Part shown: positions 38,600 to 47,601 of the stretch, piece by piece
Numbering within the stretch: the stretch's first letter is position 1
How the letters are laid out: every line of letters starts with the position of its first letter
Source: CAWANF01 sp963783355
GTDB lineage: Bacteria > Bacteroidota > Rhodothermia > Balneolales > DATFMH01
NCBI GenBank assembly: GCA_963783355.1
Contig: CAWANF010000009.1
Coordinates: forward strand, 1-64,000
Length of the DNA stretch: 64,000 nucleotides
Direction: 5' to 3'
Notes under the pieces: generated by a model
What the model saw: the letters and a program-made list of their open reading frames with translations, nothing else
Databases searched by the model: none
What the model was told of the DNA's origin: nothing
Translations under genes and position numbers: made by a program

Positions 38600-38787
38600 T
38601 TATATGTCCTGTTCATTCGGCGGTTCACCACACAAACTATTTCGAGGCCTGTCCAAAAAGGCCGCAACATATTTATCGGTTAAGGAAATCGTCCGGCGTG
38701 CAAATCACAAACCGGCAAAATTCAGATGTGTGGCACCCGGAATGATATTTTTTGCCCGTCCTTTCTGTGTACCGTTTTCATTTCCTA
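38600..38787 (-). pseudogene. Remnant of an alpha/beta hydrolase-like C-terminus
   Basis: In one minus-strand frame the sequence reads KNIIPGATHLNFAGL, then a TGA stop, then FARRTISLTDKYVAAFLDRP to a TAA at 38,600. PGATH.NF followed by TDKYVAAFLD is the ending of many esterase/dienelactone hydrolase-type proteins, with the catalytic His in ATH. Upstream the frame is closed by stops within about 30 codons, so only the last 60 codons remain. I read this as a decayed gene; it could also be a short chance match. Confidence 0.35.
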
Positions 38788-38879
38788 TGCATTAGCAGCT
38801 TCGAAAAATAATGTAATGATGAAAATAAGAAGTAAAAAAGCAGTGTTAAGTATTTTTTCCATTTCCATAAAACGGAATT

Positions 38880-39467
38880 TCAATCAGGGAATTTCATCGG
38901 GTAATGGGTATGAATCCGTCCTTCCTTTATAGCTATTAACTTATCCATCAGCATAGTTTTACGATAAGAGCTCTGATATTTTAAAAACAATACTCCACGG
39001 GTATGATCATATTCATGCTGAATCATACGGGCAGTCAAACCATCAAACGGCTGTTTATGTTCAACAAATTGATCATCCAGGTAACGAATTACGATAGACC
39101 AGGGGCGCTCAACATCGACTGCAAATCCCGGCATACTCAGACAACCTTCGCGATCAACCCACTTTTCTTCGGAATATTCTTCTATTACCGCATTAATAAA
39201 GGTCTTTTTGATACCGGTATCTCCCGTGAAATAACGTTCCCTGTTATGTTTACTCATGCTCTGGTAGGACTGAATACTATCCACAATAAATAATTGCAGA
39301 CTTTGATCGACCTGTGGTGCCGCTAAACCCACGCCATTAGCGGTATATAATGTCAACCACATATCATCGATTAATTTCTGAATTTCTTCGGAATTTTCAT
39401 CAATCTTCCGGCATTCAGAAATCAGGATATTATTGCCATATGATACAATAGGTAATATCAAATGCAC
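38880..39467 (-). CDS. def: Peptide deformylase
   Basis: Family similarity begins at the GTG at 39467 (VHLILPIVSYGNNILISECR), so I use it; the frame stays open to a TTG at 39548. The three metal motifs are complete: GVGLAAPQ, EGCLSMP with the Cys ligand, and QHEYDH with the catalytic Glu. The enzyme removes the formyl group from new proteins. It has an insertion between motifs (QSMSKHNRERYFTGDTGIKK) that is longer than in E. coli but usual in Bacteroidota forms. Confidence 0.88.
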   Translation of the reverse strand: MHLILPIVSYGNNILISECRKIDENSEEIQKLIDDMWLTLYTANGVGLAAPQVDQSLQLFIVDSIQSYQSMSKHNRERYFTGDTGIKKTFINAVIEEYSEEKWVDREGCLSMPGFAVDVERPWSIVIRYLDDQFVEHKQPFDGLTARMIQHEYDHTRGVLFLKYQSSYRKTMLMDKLIAIKEGRIHTHYPMKFPD

Positions 39468-39626
39468 ACCTTTTGAGGAATTCCAGGTATGTTTATTAAA
39501 ATATGGAAGTTTTACAATTTTAAAACTTCTTTTATGATTTGCGGCCAATTAACCATTTTTTTTTCATTAAAGTCACCTTTGGAGTACTAAATTTACTAAC
39601 GAGTACTTAATTAGTCTTTATGTTTT

Positions 39627-40367
39627 TCAATAATGGAATAGGAAAGCAATGACATACATAAATAGTAACCCGAAAAGAAACAGACTAAAATGAAGAATGG
39701 AGCTTTTAAAATTTTCTTCCTTTTTAATCTCGGGAATGAGATCGGAAGCGGCGATGTAAATAAAATTACCGGCACCAAATAGGACCAGGCCGGAAACTTC
39801 AAAATGTTGTGCTGCAATATAGGCGATGATCGCACCGATCGGAAAGGTCAGCGCGGATATAAAATTCCAAAGCAGAGCCCTCCATCGCGGCCAGCCTCCA
39901 TATACCAAAATCCCAAAGTCTCCCAATTCCTGTGGTATTTCATGAGAAGCGGCGGCAATCCAGGCAATGATGCCGGCCTTTTGATCTATGATGAATGTAC
40001 TGGCAATTCCCAGGCCGCCCAGAAAATTATGAATAGCGTCACCAATTAAAATCAGATAAGTCATGGAACTCTTTTTATCGTACCCAACCTCATGGCTGTG
40101 ATGCCAGTGCAGAAACTGTTCCAGCCCAAGAAAAACAGTAAATCCACCAAGCAACCAGACTCCTGACATCAACAAATCCATTGACAGAATAGCTTCCGGA
40201 ATCATATGAAAAAATGCTCCACCCAGCAAAGTTCCGGCTCCTAATGACAATAACGGGAGTAACCCTCTCTCCAATACTGAAACCGGCAAAACGGTAGTTA
40301 TTCCTCCTACCATAGCAATAACGCTCATTAATAATCCGCCAACAATTATCCAGAACAGTATATTCAT
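39627..40367 (-). CDS. ZIP-family metal transporter
   Basis: 246 residues, eight predicted helices. LLSLGAGTLLGGAFFHMIPE carries the first His motif, LILIGDAIHNFLGGLGIAS is helix 4 and AAASHEIPQELGDFGILVYG helix 5, together the binuclear metal site of ZIP transporters. The HWHHSHE loop between helices 3 and 4 is the usual His-rich cytoplasmic loop. It imports zinc or another divalent metal. Confidence 0.9.
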   Translation of the reverse strand: MNILFWIIVGGLLMSVIAMVGGITTVLPVSVLERGLLPLLSLGAGTLLGGAFFHMIPEAILSMDLLMSGVWLLGGFTVFLGLEQFLHWHHSHEVGYDKKSSMTYLILIGDAIHNFLGGLGIASTFIIDQKAGIIAWIAAASHEIPQELGDFGILVYGGWPRWRALLWNFISALTFPIGAIIAYIAAQHFEVSGLVLFGAGNFIYIAASDLIPEIKKEENFKSSILHFSLFLFGLLFMYVIAFLFHY

Positions 40368-40804
40368 TTATTTGATAAGCTGAACTCTCTCTTAATGACT
40401 TCTTTGAGTATTACCTCCACAAATTACGATAAATTCCTGAACATTAGGCGTAACCTTCTCTAATTTGAAAATCATGCAAAGTTCGCCAGTTGGACGATTA
40501 TTCAATCAATTTAAGATGCAGATTTCGATTAATGTAAATCTGCTGATTCTTGATTTTCTTCCATTGAAATCCAGTAAGGGATTAAAAATTGAATAACATT
40601 GTATGAAATACAGTGGAAAAAACGACACCACAATCAACCCGTAATAACGGGTTTAAACAGCTCATCAAAATCTCTGAAAGTTGTGGGAACATCTCGTACC
40701 TGCTTTACGTTTTCTATACATCATTACTAAAAATATTTAAATCTGATACTTCAGATTTTGGATAAATCAATTTCACTTATAAAACCATTAATAAAAATTT
40801 TCTC
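40368..40804. other. AT-rich gap with one short hairpin
   Basis: About 440 bases between two divergent genes. The only structure I see is AACCCGT (40636-40642) inverted as ACGGGTT (40647-40653) around a four-base loop without a T-run. Promoters for the ZIP and aldo/keto reductase genes should lie here. Confidence 0.45.
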
Positions 40805-41656
40805 ATGAGTAATACCATAAATGACCTGTCACTCACCTATAAAATTGGAAATGATTTTGAAGTAAACCGCATGGGATATGGCGGCATGCAGCTAACCGGA
40901 TCCGGTGTTTGGGGAGACGCCCCCGATCGTGAAACAGCAATAAAAGTCCTGAAAAAGGCCGTCGAATCAGGCGTGAATTTTATTGACACTGCTGATGCCT
41001 ATGGCCCATTCACGAATGAAACATTAATCGCCGATGCACTGCATCCTTATCCCGGCAACTTAAAGATTGCGACGAAAGGTGGTTTTACCCGTCCGGGACC
41101 AGGTAAATGGGTTGAAAATGGCCGTCCTGAACATATACGGGAAGCCATTGAAGGAAGTCTGAAACGCCTGAAAACCGATACCATCGACTTATGGCAATTA
41201 CACCGTTTCGACCCGGCTGTTCCGATTGAAGAAACACTTGGGCCCGTTGTCGATGCCGTCAATGCAGGAAAAATTAAACACGTCGGTTTGTCCGAGGTGG
41301 GAATAGAACAAATCCAGCACGCTGAAAAAGTAATCCCGATTGTTTCCGTACAAAACCGATACAACCTGGGCGACCGGGAATGGGAAGATGTTGTCGATTA
41401 CACGGCAGAACACGACATGGCCTTCATTCCATGGTTTCCGTTAGCATCCGGACCAGAAAAACTGGCGAAAAAAGTCGAACAAATAGCTCAAAAATATAAC
41501 GCGACAACTTCACAGATCGCCCTCGCGTGGCTGCTCAAACGCTCCCCCAATATTTTATTAATTCCGGGAACAAAATCACTGCAACATTTAGAAGAAAATT
41601 TAAAAGCAGCAAAGATTGAATTATCGGATGAGGATTTCCAGGTTATTAATGGGTAA
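40805..41656 (+). CDS. Aldo/keto reductase
   Basis: 283 residues. FIDTADAYGPFTNETLIADA has the catalytic Asp and Tyr, LKIATKGGF the Lys and DLWQLHRFDP the His; AGKIKHVGLSEV and IPGTKSLQHLEENLKA form the NADPH-binding end. It is a complete, intact family member that reduces aldehydes or ketones; its substrate is unknown. A strong terminator follows. Confidence 0.88.
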   Translation: MSNTINDLSLTYKIGNDFEVNRMGYGGMQLTGSGVWGDAPDRETAIKVLKKAVESGVNFIDTADAYGPFTNETLIADALHPYPGNLKIATKGGFTRPGPGKWVENGRPEHIREAIEGSLKRLKTDTIDLWQLHRFDPAVPIEETLGPVVDAVNAGKIKHVGLSEVGIEQIQHAEKVIPIVSVQNRYNLGDREWEDVVDYTAEHDMAFIPWFPLASGPEKLAKKVEQIAQKYNATTSQIALAWLLKRSPNILLIPGTKSLQHLEENLKAAKIELSDEDFQVING

Positions 41657-41686
41657 TTAACTCTTTCAGACAAAATAAAGAATATT

Positions 41687-41719
41687 AAAGCCGGGACTAA
41701 GATGTTCCGGCTTTTTTTT
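41687..41719 (+). terminator. Rho-independent terminator after the aldo/keto reductase gene
   Basis: AAAGCCGG (41687-41694) pairs with CCGGCTTT (41707-41714) and is followed by eight T. Its right half overlaps the last codons of the convergent methyltransferase gene. Confidence 0.85.
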
Positions 41720-42350
41720 CAAATAGCAGCGATAAAAGCCTTGGTATATGTTCATCTTCTTTCTGCCATTCCTGCATTTGAACCAATGAAAATCCTGAGG
41801 ATAATCCTTCATTCACATATTCGGAGGTGGAATGAATAAATGCATCCACCCGTATTTCTTCTCCTGTCTTTCGACTGATATATTTGGCCTGTGAACGTTG
41901 AATTTGTTTGTAGGGATGCAATTCCGCTAAATATATTTTCCCATTTCTCCGTAGCACGCGATAAGCTTCATTAAATATGTACGACAAAACTTTCACATGT
42001 TCTAACACAAGATTAGCCACGATAAAATCGACTGATCCGGTTTCAAAATCCCAGGCCTTCGTTATATCTGCCCTGACAAACCGAATGTTCTCCCCGACAT
42101 TTCTTTTTTTTGCTTTCGAAAGCATCTGTTCGGAGAAATCGACACCAATTACTTTTTTTGCTTTCCGGGCAATATGTTGCGTATTCAAGCCGGTTCCACA
42201 ACCGATTTCCAAAACCGTTTTGCCAGCGAACGAGAATGATTCCCTGCGAATCGCCTGGTAATTGAGATCGCGGGTCGCATTTTCATTTGTATCATATATT
42301 TCAGCCCATTCGTCATAGGCTTTTTGAACACGGGAAGAGGTATCAGACAT
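41697..42350 (-). CDS. Class I SAM-dependent methyltransferase
   Basis: 217 residues. FAGKTVLEIGCGTGLNTQHI is the SAM-binding glycine loop, VIGVDFSEQMLSKAKK the ribose-binding acidic turn, and FIVANLVLEHVKVLSYIFNE with VLRRNGKIYLAELHP complete the fold. The type resembles UbiE-like small-molecule methyltransferases. No pathway partner is adjacent. Confidence 0.82.
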   Translation of the reverse strand: MSDTSSRVQKAYDEWAEIYDTNENATRDLNYQAIRRESFSFAGKTVLEIGCGTGLNTQHIARKAKKVIGVDFSEQMLSKAKKRNVGENIRFVRADITKAWDFETGSVDFIVANLVLEHVKVLSYIFNEAYRVLRRNGKIYLAELHPYKQIQRSQAKYISRKTGEEIRVDAFIHSTSEYVNEGLSSGFSLVQMQEWQKEDEHIPRLLSLLFEKKAGTS

Positions 42351-42479
42351 AACTATTATTAAACTATTATTAATTCATCGTCTTAAGATATAAGAGAATG
42401 TAAAATATAAATAAGACCACACATTTCAGTATACTCCGCGAAAATCCATGCGATCCGTTCCATCCGCGTTCCATACCAC

Positions 42480-42513
42480 AAAAAAAGCCCGATCTCCATA
42501 TTGGAAACCGGGC
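42480..42513 (-). terminator. Terminator after the aconitase gene
   Basis: On the minus strand GCCCGG is followed by a loop, then CGGGC and a run of seven T (GCCCG at 42487-42491, CCGGGC at 42508-42513). It lies 24 bases beyond the aconitase stop. Confidence 0.82.
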
Positions 42514-42536
42514 CTGGAATTGTTTAAAAAGTCGGT

Positions 42537-45245
42537 TTATCCGTTGTTCACAAAGTTTCTCAAAACCGTGTGAAGAATTCCGCCATTTCTGTAATAGTCA
42601 ATCTCAACCGGCGTGTCGATGCGGCAAACAGCATCAAAAGCAACGGTGCTGCCATCTTCACGCTTGGCTGTAACTTTAACTTTCTGTTTTGGTTTCAGCG
42701 AATCATCCACTTCAATGGTGAAATGCTCGTCTCCCTGCAGTCCCAAAGACTTAATGCTTTGTCCGTCTTCAAACTGCAATGGAAGAACACCCATTCCAAC
42801 CAGGTTGGAGCGGTGAATACGCTCGAAAGATTCAGCAATTACAGCTGATACACCTAAAAGCAAGGTACCTTTGGCAGCCCAGTCACGAGATGAACCCGTT
42901 CCGTATTCTTTGCCGGCCAGGACAATAAGCGGTGTGTTGGAAGCTTTGTATTTTTCCGAAGCTTCAAAAATCGACATCACTTGATTGTCGGGCAGATAGG
43001 TCGTAAAACCACCTTCGGTTCCCGGCGCCATTTGATTTTTCAAACGGATATTAGCAAATGTTCCGCGCGTCATAACACGGTCGTTACCACGACGAGAGCC
43101 ATAGGAATTGAAATCTTCTTTTTGCACGCCGTTTTCAACAAGATATTTCCCTGCCGGGGCATCCGGTTTGATGGCGCCAGCCGGAGAAATATGGTCTGTT
43201 GTGATAGAATCACCAACCTTGACCAATACACGAGCATCGTTTATCGCTTTGATAGGCTCGGTATCCTTCGACATGCCGATAAAGAACGGGGGTTCCTGGA
43301 TATAGGTCGATTTATCATTCCATTCGAAGAGCTCTCCGCCGGTAACGGGAATCTTATTCCATTCCGGATTCGAATCGGCGATGCCGTCGTACATCTTCTT
43401 GAAAATATCAGGACGAACAGCGTCGTTCAAATGCTGCAGGATTTCTTCGGATGTCGGCCAGATATCTTTCAGGTAAACGTCATTACCCTCTTTATCTTTA
43501 CCAATTGGCTCATTAACCAGGTCGATATCAACGGTTCCGGCCAAGGCGTAAGCCACCACTAACGGAGGTGACGCCAGGTAATTGGCTTTGACGCTCTGAT
43601 GAATTCGTCCTTCAAAATTACGGTTTCCGGAAAGCACACCTGCTACAACCAAATCTCCTTCTTTAATGGCCGCTTCCACCGCTTCCGGTAATGGTCCGGA
43701 GTTACCAATACAGGTTGTACATCCATATCCGACCAAATTAAATCCAAGTTGGTCAAGGTATGGAGTCAATCCGGCTTCTTTAAGGTATTCGGTTACCACG
43801 CGGGAACCCGGTGCAAGAGACGTCTTCACATAAGGAGCTACTTTCAGTCCTTTTTCAATGGCTTTCTTAGCCACAATTCCGGCACCTAACATGACCGATG
43901 GATTGGAAGTATTCGTACAGCTTGTGATAGCCGCGATAACCACATCACCATGTTTCATCTCAACGGTTTGCCCATTCTTGAATGTGCCGTGATGATTGAG
44001 TGCTTCCTGTGAAAGAGCAAAACCTTTCGTCGGTTCCTCACTGACTAAAGAATTTTCAAAATCATTCTTCAGTGTTTTAAGCGTGATGCGATCCTGCGGA
44101 CGTTTTGGCCCGGCAAGCGAAGGTTCAACATCGCCCAAATCGAGATGCAGCGTAGTCGTAAACATCGGGTCTTCGGTATCATCCGTACGGAAAAGTCCCT
44201 GGGCTTTGGTATAACGGCGAACGAGTTCAACCTGCTCGTCGGAACGTCCTGTGCGTGACATGTAGCGCAACGATTCTTCATCTGTTGGGAAGAATCCCAT
44301 CGTAGCGCCATATTCCGGAGACATGTTGGCAAGAGTAGCCCGATCAGGCAGGCTCATGCTGCTGAGACCGTGACCGTAATATTCTACAAACTTACCAACC
44401 ACACCTTTTTTACGAAGCATCTGGGTCGCGGTCAGCGTCAGGTCTGTTGCTGTGACACCTTCATTCAGTTTGCCGGTAAGTTTAAAACCAACCACTTCGG
44501 GAATCAGCATGTAGATAGGCTGTCCAAGAACTACCGCTTCTGCTTCGATACCGCCGACGCCCCAACCTACTACACCAAGGCCATTGATCATAGTGGTGTG
44601 GGAGTCGGTACCGACCAGGGAATCGGGATAACACACTTCCGCGTCTCCTTCCTTGCGGCGAAATACGCCTTTTGCCAAATATTCAAGATTTACCTGGTGA
44701 ACAATACCACGCGATGGAGGAACCACGCTGAAATTATCAAACGCTTTTTGTCCCCAGCGCAGGAATTCATACCGTTCCCTGTTACGTTGAAATTCTTTTT
44801 CGGCATTGAACATGAATGCGTAATCCTGCCCGAACATATCTACCTGAACCGAGTGGTCGATAACTAAATCGACAGGTACGACCGGATTAATCTTTTTAGG
44901 ATCACCGCCCATACGAGCCATCGCAGAACGAAGCGCTGCCAAATCAACAACAGCGGGAACACCGGTAAAATCCTGCAGAACGACCCGTGATGGTTTAAAC
45001 GGGATTTCGGTATCCTTTACATTATACGGATCGTAATTAGCAATCTTTTTTACATCTTCTTCGGTAATAATATACCCGTCACATTCACGTAAAACGGATT
45101 CCAATAACACTTTAATCGAAAATGGGAGCCGATGAATATTCGGATAGCCTTTTTCCGCCAGTTTTTTCAGGCTATACATGTATGCTTTTCCTGACCCGGT
45201 ATCAAATTCGGTACGGACACCCATCAGGTCTTTTTTTTCACTCAT
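42537..45245 (-). CDS. acnA: Aconitate hydratase (AcnA/IRP type)
   Basis: 902 residues, intact. The [4Fe-4S] ligands are C443 (AAITSCTNTSNPSV), C509 and C512 (GYGCTTCIGNSGPLPEA). VGTDSHTTMINGLGVVGWGV (211-230) and the C-terminal swivelling-domain GKEYGTGSSRDWAAKGT are typical of the long bacterial AcnA. It interconverts citrate and isocitrate in the TCA cycle; relatives also bind mRNA when the cluster is lost. It is monocistronic with its own terminator. Confidence 0.95.
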   Translation of the reverse strand: MSEKKDLMGVRTEFDTGSGKAYMYSLKKLAEKGYPNIHRLPFSIKVLLESVLRECDGYIITEEDVKKIANYDPYNVKDTEIPFKPSRVVLQDFTGVPAVVDLAALRSAMARMGGDPKKINPVVPVDLVIDHSVQVDMFGQDYAFMFNAEKEFQRNRERYEFLRWGQKAFDNFSVVPPSRGIVHQVNLEYLAKGVFRRKEGDAEVCYPDSLVGTDSHTTMINGLGVVGWGVGGIEAEAVVLGQPIYMLIPEVVGFKLTGKLNEGVTATDLTLTATQMLRKKGVVGKFVEYYGHGLSSMSLPDRATLANMSPEYGATMGFFPTDEESLRYMSRTGRSDEQVELVRRYTKAQGLFRTDDTEDPMFTTTLHLDLGDVEPSLAGPKRPQDRITLKTLKNDFENSLVSEEPTKGFALSQEALNHHGTFKNGQTVEMKHGDVVIAAITSCTNTSNPSVMLGAGIVAKKAIEKGLKVAPYVKTSLAPGSRVVTEYLKEAGLTPYLDQLGFNLVGYGCTTCIGNSGPLPEAVEAAIKEGDLVVAGVLSGNRNFEGRIHQSVKANYLASPPLVVAYALAGTVDIDLVNEPIGKDKEGNDVYLKDIWPTSEEILQHLNDAVRPDIFKKMYDGIADSNPEWNKIPVTGGELFEWNDKSTYIQEPPFFIGMSKDTEPIKAINDARVLVKVGDSITTDHISPAGAIKPDAPAGKYLVENGVQKEDFNSYGSRRGNDRVMTRGTFANIRLKNQMAPGTEGGFTTYLPDNQVMSIFEASEKYKASNTPLIVLAGKEYGTGSSRDWAAKGTLLLGVSAVIAESFERIHRSNLVGMGVLPLQFEDGQSIKSLGLQGDEHFTIEVDDSLKPKQKVKVTAKREDGSTVAFDAVCRIDTPVEIDYYRNGGILHTVLRNFVNNG

Positions 45246-45692
45246 ATTTCATTCCTTACTGTCGTTATTATCAATAATAATTTTGCTCTCTGTGTTTTAG
45301 CAGAAATTTGAAGCGAATTCATCTTTCTGCCAAATTAACGAAAGGATCAACTATGCAGTTAGTTGAATTAAATTCTTAGACCTTAAAAGTACGATAAAGA
45401 AATGAGAATTTCCGTTGCTGACCATGATTTTTAACGATTAACCAGATTATCATGATTATTATTTTCTTAGCTGTTCCTTAAACAGTCTTTGCATCGGAAT
45501 AGGAGCCGTTCCCATAGTCTCATTCGTTCAAATGAGAAATGATTAAAAATAGCTTAATTTCATGTTCCTGCTCTAATATTCATCCCGATCACCTCTAAAT
45601 ATCCCTCAAACCGGTTAAATTTAATATTGCGAATAATTCATATCTGCGGTATCTTACCGAACTTTACGATAATGCTAAAAAATACAGCGACC
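45246..45692. other. Promoter region of the ribosomal-protein run
   Basis: About 450 AT-rich bases between the divergent aconitase and rplM genes. No gene is supported. I see no strong hairpin that would be an L13 leader, only AT-rich DNA suited to promoters in both directions. Confidence 0.45.
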
Positions 45693-46136
45693 GTGGATAC
45701 ATTAAGCTTTAAAACGTTTTCACCAAAACCTGAAGACATCAACAAGAAGTGGGTATTAATTGATGCCGAAGGACAGCCTCTTGGCCGTCTCTCCAGCACC
45801 ATAGCCAGCATCTTGCGTGGAAAAAACAAACCGGAATTTGCCCCTCATATGGACACCGGCGATAACGTTGTTGTTATCAACGCCGAAAAAGTGGCCCTGA
45901 GCGGTTCTAAAATGGAAAACAAAGAATATTTCCGTTACAGTGGTTATCCGGGTGGAGGCAAGTTCGAAACTGCTGCCGAAAAACTGGAAAAAGACCCTAC
46001 CTTTTTGGTAATGAATGCTGTAAAAGGCATGCTTCCAAAAAACAAGTTAGGACGTCAGTTATTAACCAATCTCCGCGTCTATGCAGGTCCTGTGCACCCA
46101 CACACAGCTCAAAAACCGGAAAAAATAAATTTATAG
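45693..46136 (+). CDS. rplM: 50S ribosomal protein L13
   Basis: I use the GTG at 45693 because homologues begin at this point (VDTLSFKTFSP); an in-frame ATG at 45672 adds seven residues. KKWVLIDAEGQPLGRLSSTI, ASILRGKNKPEFAPHMDTGD and GMLPKNKLGRQLLTNLRVYA are L13 signatures. Product length is 147 residues. It starts the run rplM-rpsI-rpsB-tsf-pyrH-frr, an order conserved in Bacteroidota, and assembles early into the large subunit. Confidence 0.92.
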   Translation: MDTLSFKTFSPKPEDINKKWVLIDAEGQPLGRLSSTIASILRGKNKPEFAPHMDTGDNVVVINAEKVALSGSKMENKEYFRYSGYPGGGKFETAAEKLEKDPTFLVMNAVKGMLPKNKLGRQLLTNLRVYAGPVHPHTAQKPEKINL

Positions 46137-46150
46137 ACAAATACTGATAC

Positions 46151-46540
46151 ATGGCACAGCAGGAACATTTCATTGGACGTAGAAAAACCGCAACGGCCCG
46201 TGTTTACATCAAGCAGGGAAGTGGTTTGTTTCTCGTTAACAAGAAAAAGCTGGAAGACTACTTTTCGCTGGCTAACCATCAAAGATCTGCACAATTGCCA
46301 CTGCAACTCACTGAAATGACCGGGAAATACGACATTAAAGTGACTGTTTCGGGCGGTGGTAATACCGGCCAGGCCGAAGCCATTCAATTGGCTGTTGCAC
46401 GTGCAGTGGATAACCTGAATGAAAATGTCCATTCAACCCTGAAAAGTAACGGGCTCTTGACTCGTGATGACCGTATGGTTGAACGTAAAAAATACGGACA
46501 ACCCAAGGCACGTAAGAGATTCCAATTCTCCAAACGTTAA
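46151..46540 (+). CDS. rpsI: 30S ribosomal protein S9
   Basis: 129 residues, 14 bases after rplM. IGRRKTATARVYIKQGSGLF and VSGGGNTGQAEAIQLAVARA are family blocks, and the C-terminus KKYGQPKARKRFQFSKR carries the tail that contacts P-site tRNA. It is expected to be co-transcribed with rplM. Confidence 0.95.
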   Translation: MAQQEHFIGRRKTATARVYIKQGSGLFLVNKKKLEDYFSLANHQRSAQLPLQLTEMTGKYDIKVTVSGGGNTGQAEAIQLAVARAVDNLNENVHSTLKSNGLLTRDDRMVERKKYGQPKARKRFQFSKR

Positions 46541-46580
46541 TACCGGCTTTACCTTTTTTTTATTATTTAAAATCACACAT

Positions 46581-46644
46581 ATACAGTGACCGTTGAACCG
46601 AGTGTTTCGAATATTCGGAATGGGTTTAACGGGTGGACCTGTAT
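46581..46644 (+). promoter_or_regulatory. Long imperfect hairpin in the rpsB leader
   Basis: ATACAG (46581-46586) pairs with CTGTAT (46639-46644). Inside, ACCGTTGAACC pairs with GGGTTTAACGGGT with a small bulge, leaving a loop containing a second short stem (TTCGAA with TTCGGAA). The structure ends 30 bases before the rpsB start. It may be an autoregulatory S2-binding leader or an attenuator; there is no T-run immediately after, which favours translation control. Confidence 0.55.
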
Positions 46645-46674
46645 AGAGGATTAACTCAAAACATATAAAATATC

Positions 46675-47541
46675 ATGCCTCAAGCAGCATCAATTGAAGA
46701 ATTATTGAAGGCTGGTGCCCATTTTGGACACCTTACCCGCCGCTGGAACCCCAAAATGCGTGAATTTATCTTCATGCAACGCAACGGGATCCATGTTATC
46801 GACCTCAACAAGTCACAAAAATATCTTCAGGAATCACTCGACGCGGTCGCTCGTGTTGCCCGTTCCGGTAAGAAAATTTTGTTCGTCGGTACCAAAAAGC
46901 AAGCACAGGAAATTATTAAAACAGAAGCTCTGCGTTGTGGAATGCCTTACGTCACCCACCGCTGGCTGGGTGGAATGCTTACCAATTTCTCCACCGTACG
47001 TAAAAGTATTGCACGTATGGAAGAAATTGCCAATATGCAGAACGACGGAACCTACAATAATATCACGAAGAAAGAGCGTTTGATGCTCGATCGCGAGAAA
47101 GGAAAACTTGAAAAAGTTCTCGCTGGTATTTCGAACATGGCTCGCATCCCAGGTGCTATATTTGTTGTTGATACCGTAAAAGAAAGTATCGCCATGAATG
47201 AAGCTATCAAGCTGAATATCCCGATTTTTGCGATGGTTGATACTAACTGTGATCCCGATATTCCGGATTATATTATTCCCTGCAACGATGATGCTTCCCG
47301 GACCATTCAATTGATTGCATCGAATTTTGCCGATGCCGTTATCGAAGGAGCCGCTGAACGCGAAGCATTTGAAGAAGAGAAATTAGCACAGGAAGTTTCA
47401 AACAATGAATCAAAATCCAGTGCAAGTTCTGATCTCGATGATGACAAGGACCTTTCTGATGATGAAGAAGTGAGCAAACCAACTCGCAGAAGACACAGAA
47501 AAACCGGTACTAAAAAGAAAGGTTCTGATTCGGACGATTGA
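46675..47541 (+). CDS. rpsB: 30S ribosomal protein S2 with charged C-terminal tail
   Basis: 288 residues. Family blocks: LLKAGAHFGHLTRRWNPKMR, FIMQRNGIHVIDL-like text near residue 33, THRWLGGMLTNFSTVRKSIA and GAIFVVDTVKESIAMNEAIK. After residue 240 there is an extra tail, first acidic (SDLDDDKDLSDDEEV), then basic (RRRHRKTGTKKKG), about 45 residues beyond the E. coli protein. S2 joins the small subunit late with S1. The tail is probably disordered. Confidence 0.94.
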   Translation: MPQAASIEELLKAGAHFGHLTRRWNPKMREFIFMQRNGIHVIDLNKSQKYLQESLDAVARVARSGKKILFVGTKKQAQEIIKTEALRCGMPYVTHRWLGGMLTNFSTVRKSIARMEEIANMQNDGTYNNITKKERLMLDREKGKLEKVLAGISNMARIPGAIFVVDTVKESIAMNEAIKLNIPIFAMVDTNCDPDIPDYIIPCNDDASRTIQLIASNFADAVIEGAAEREAFEEEKLAQEVSNNESKSSASSDLDDDKDLSDDEEVSKPTRRRHRKTGTKKKGSDSDD

Positions 47542-47601
47542 TTGATTCTTCCTCTATTCAGACCTTAACAACAATTTTTAAGTTTAAAGTATAAATCAAG
47601 A

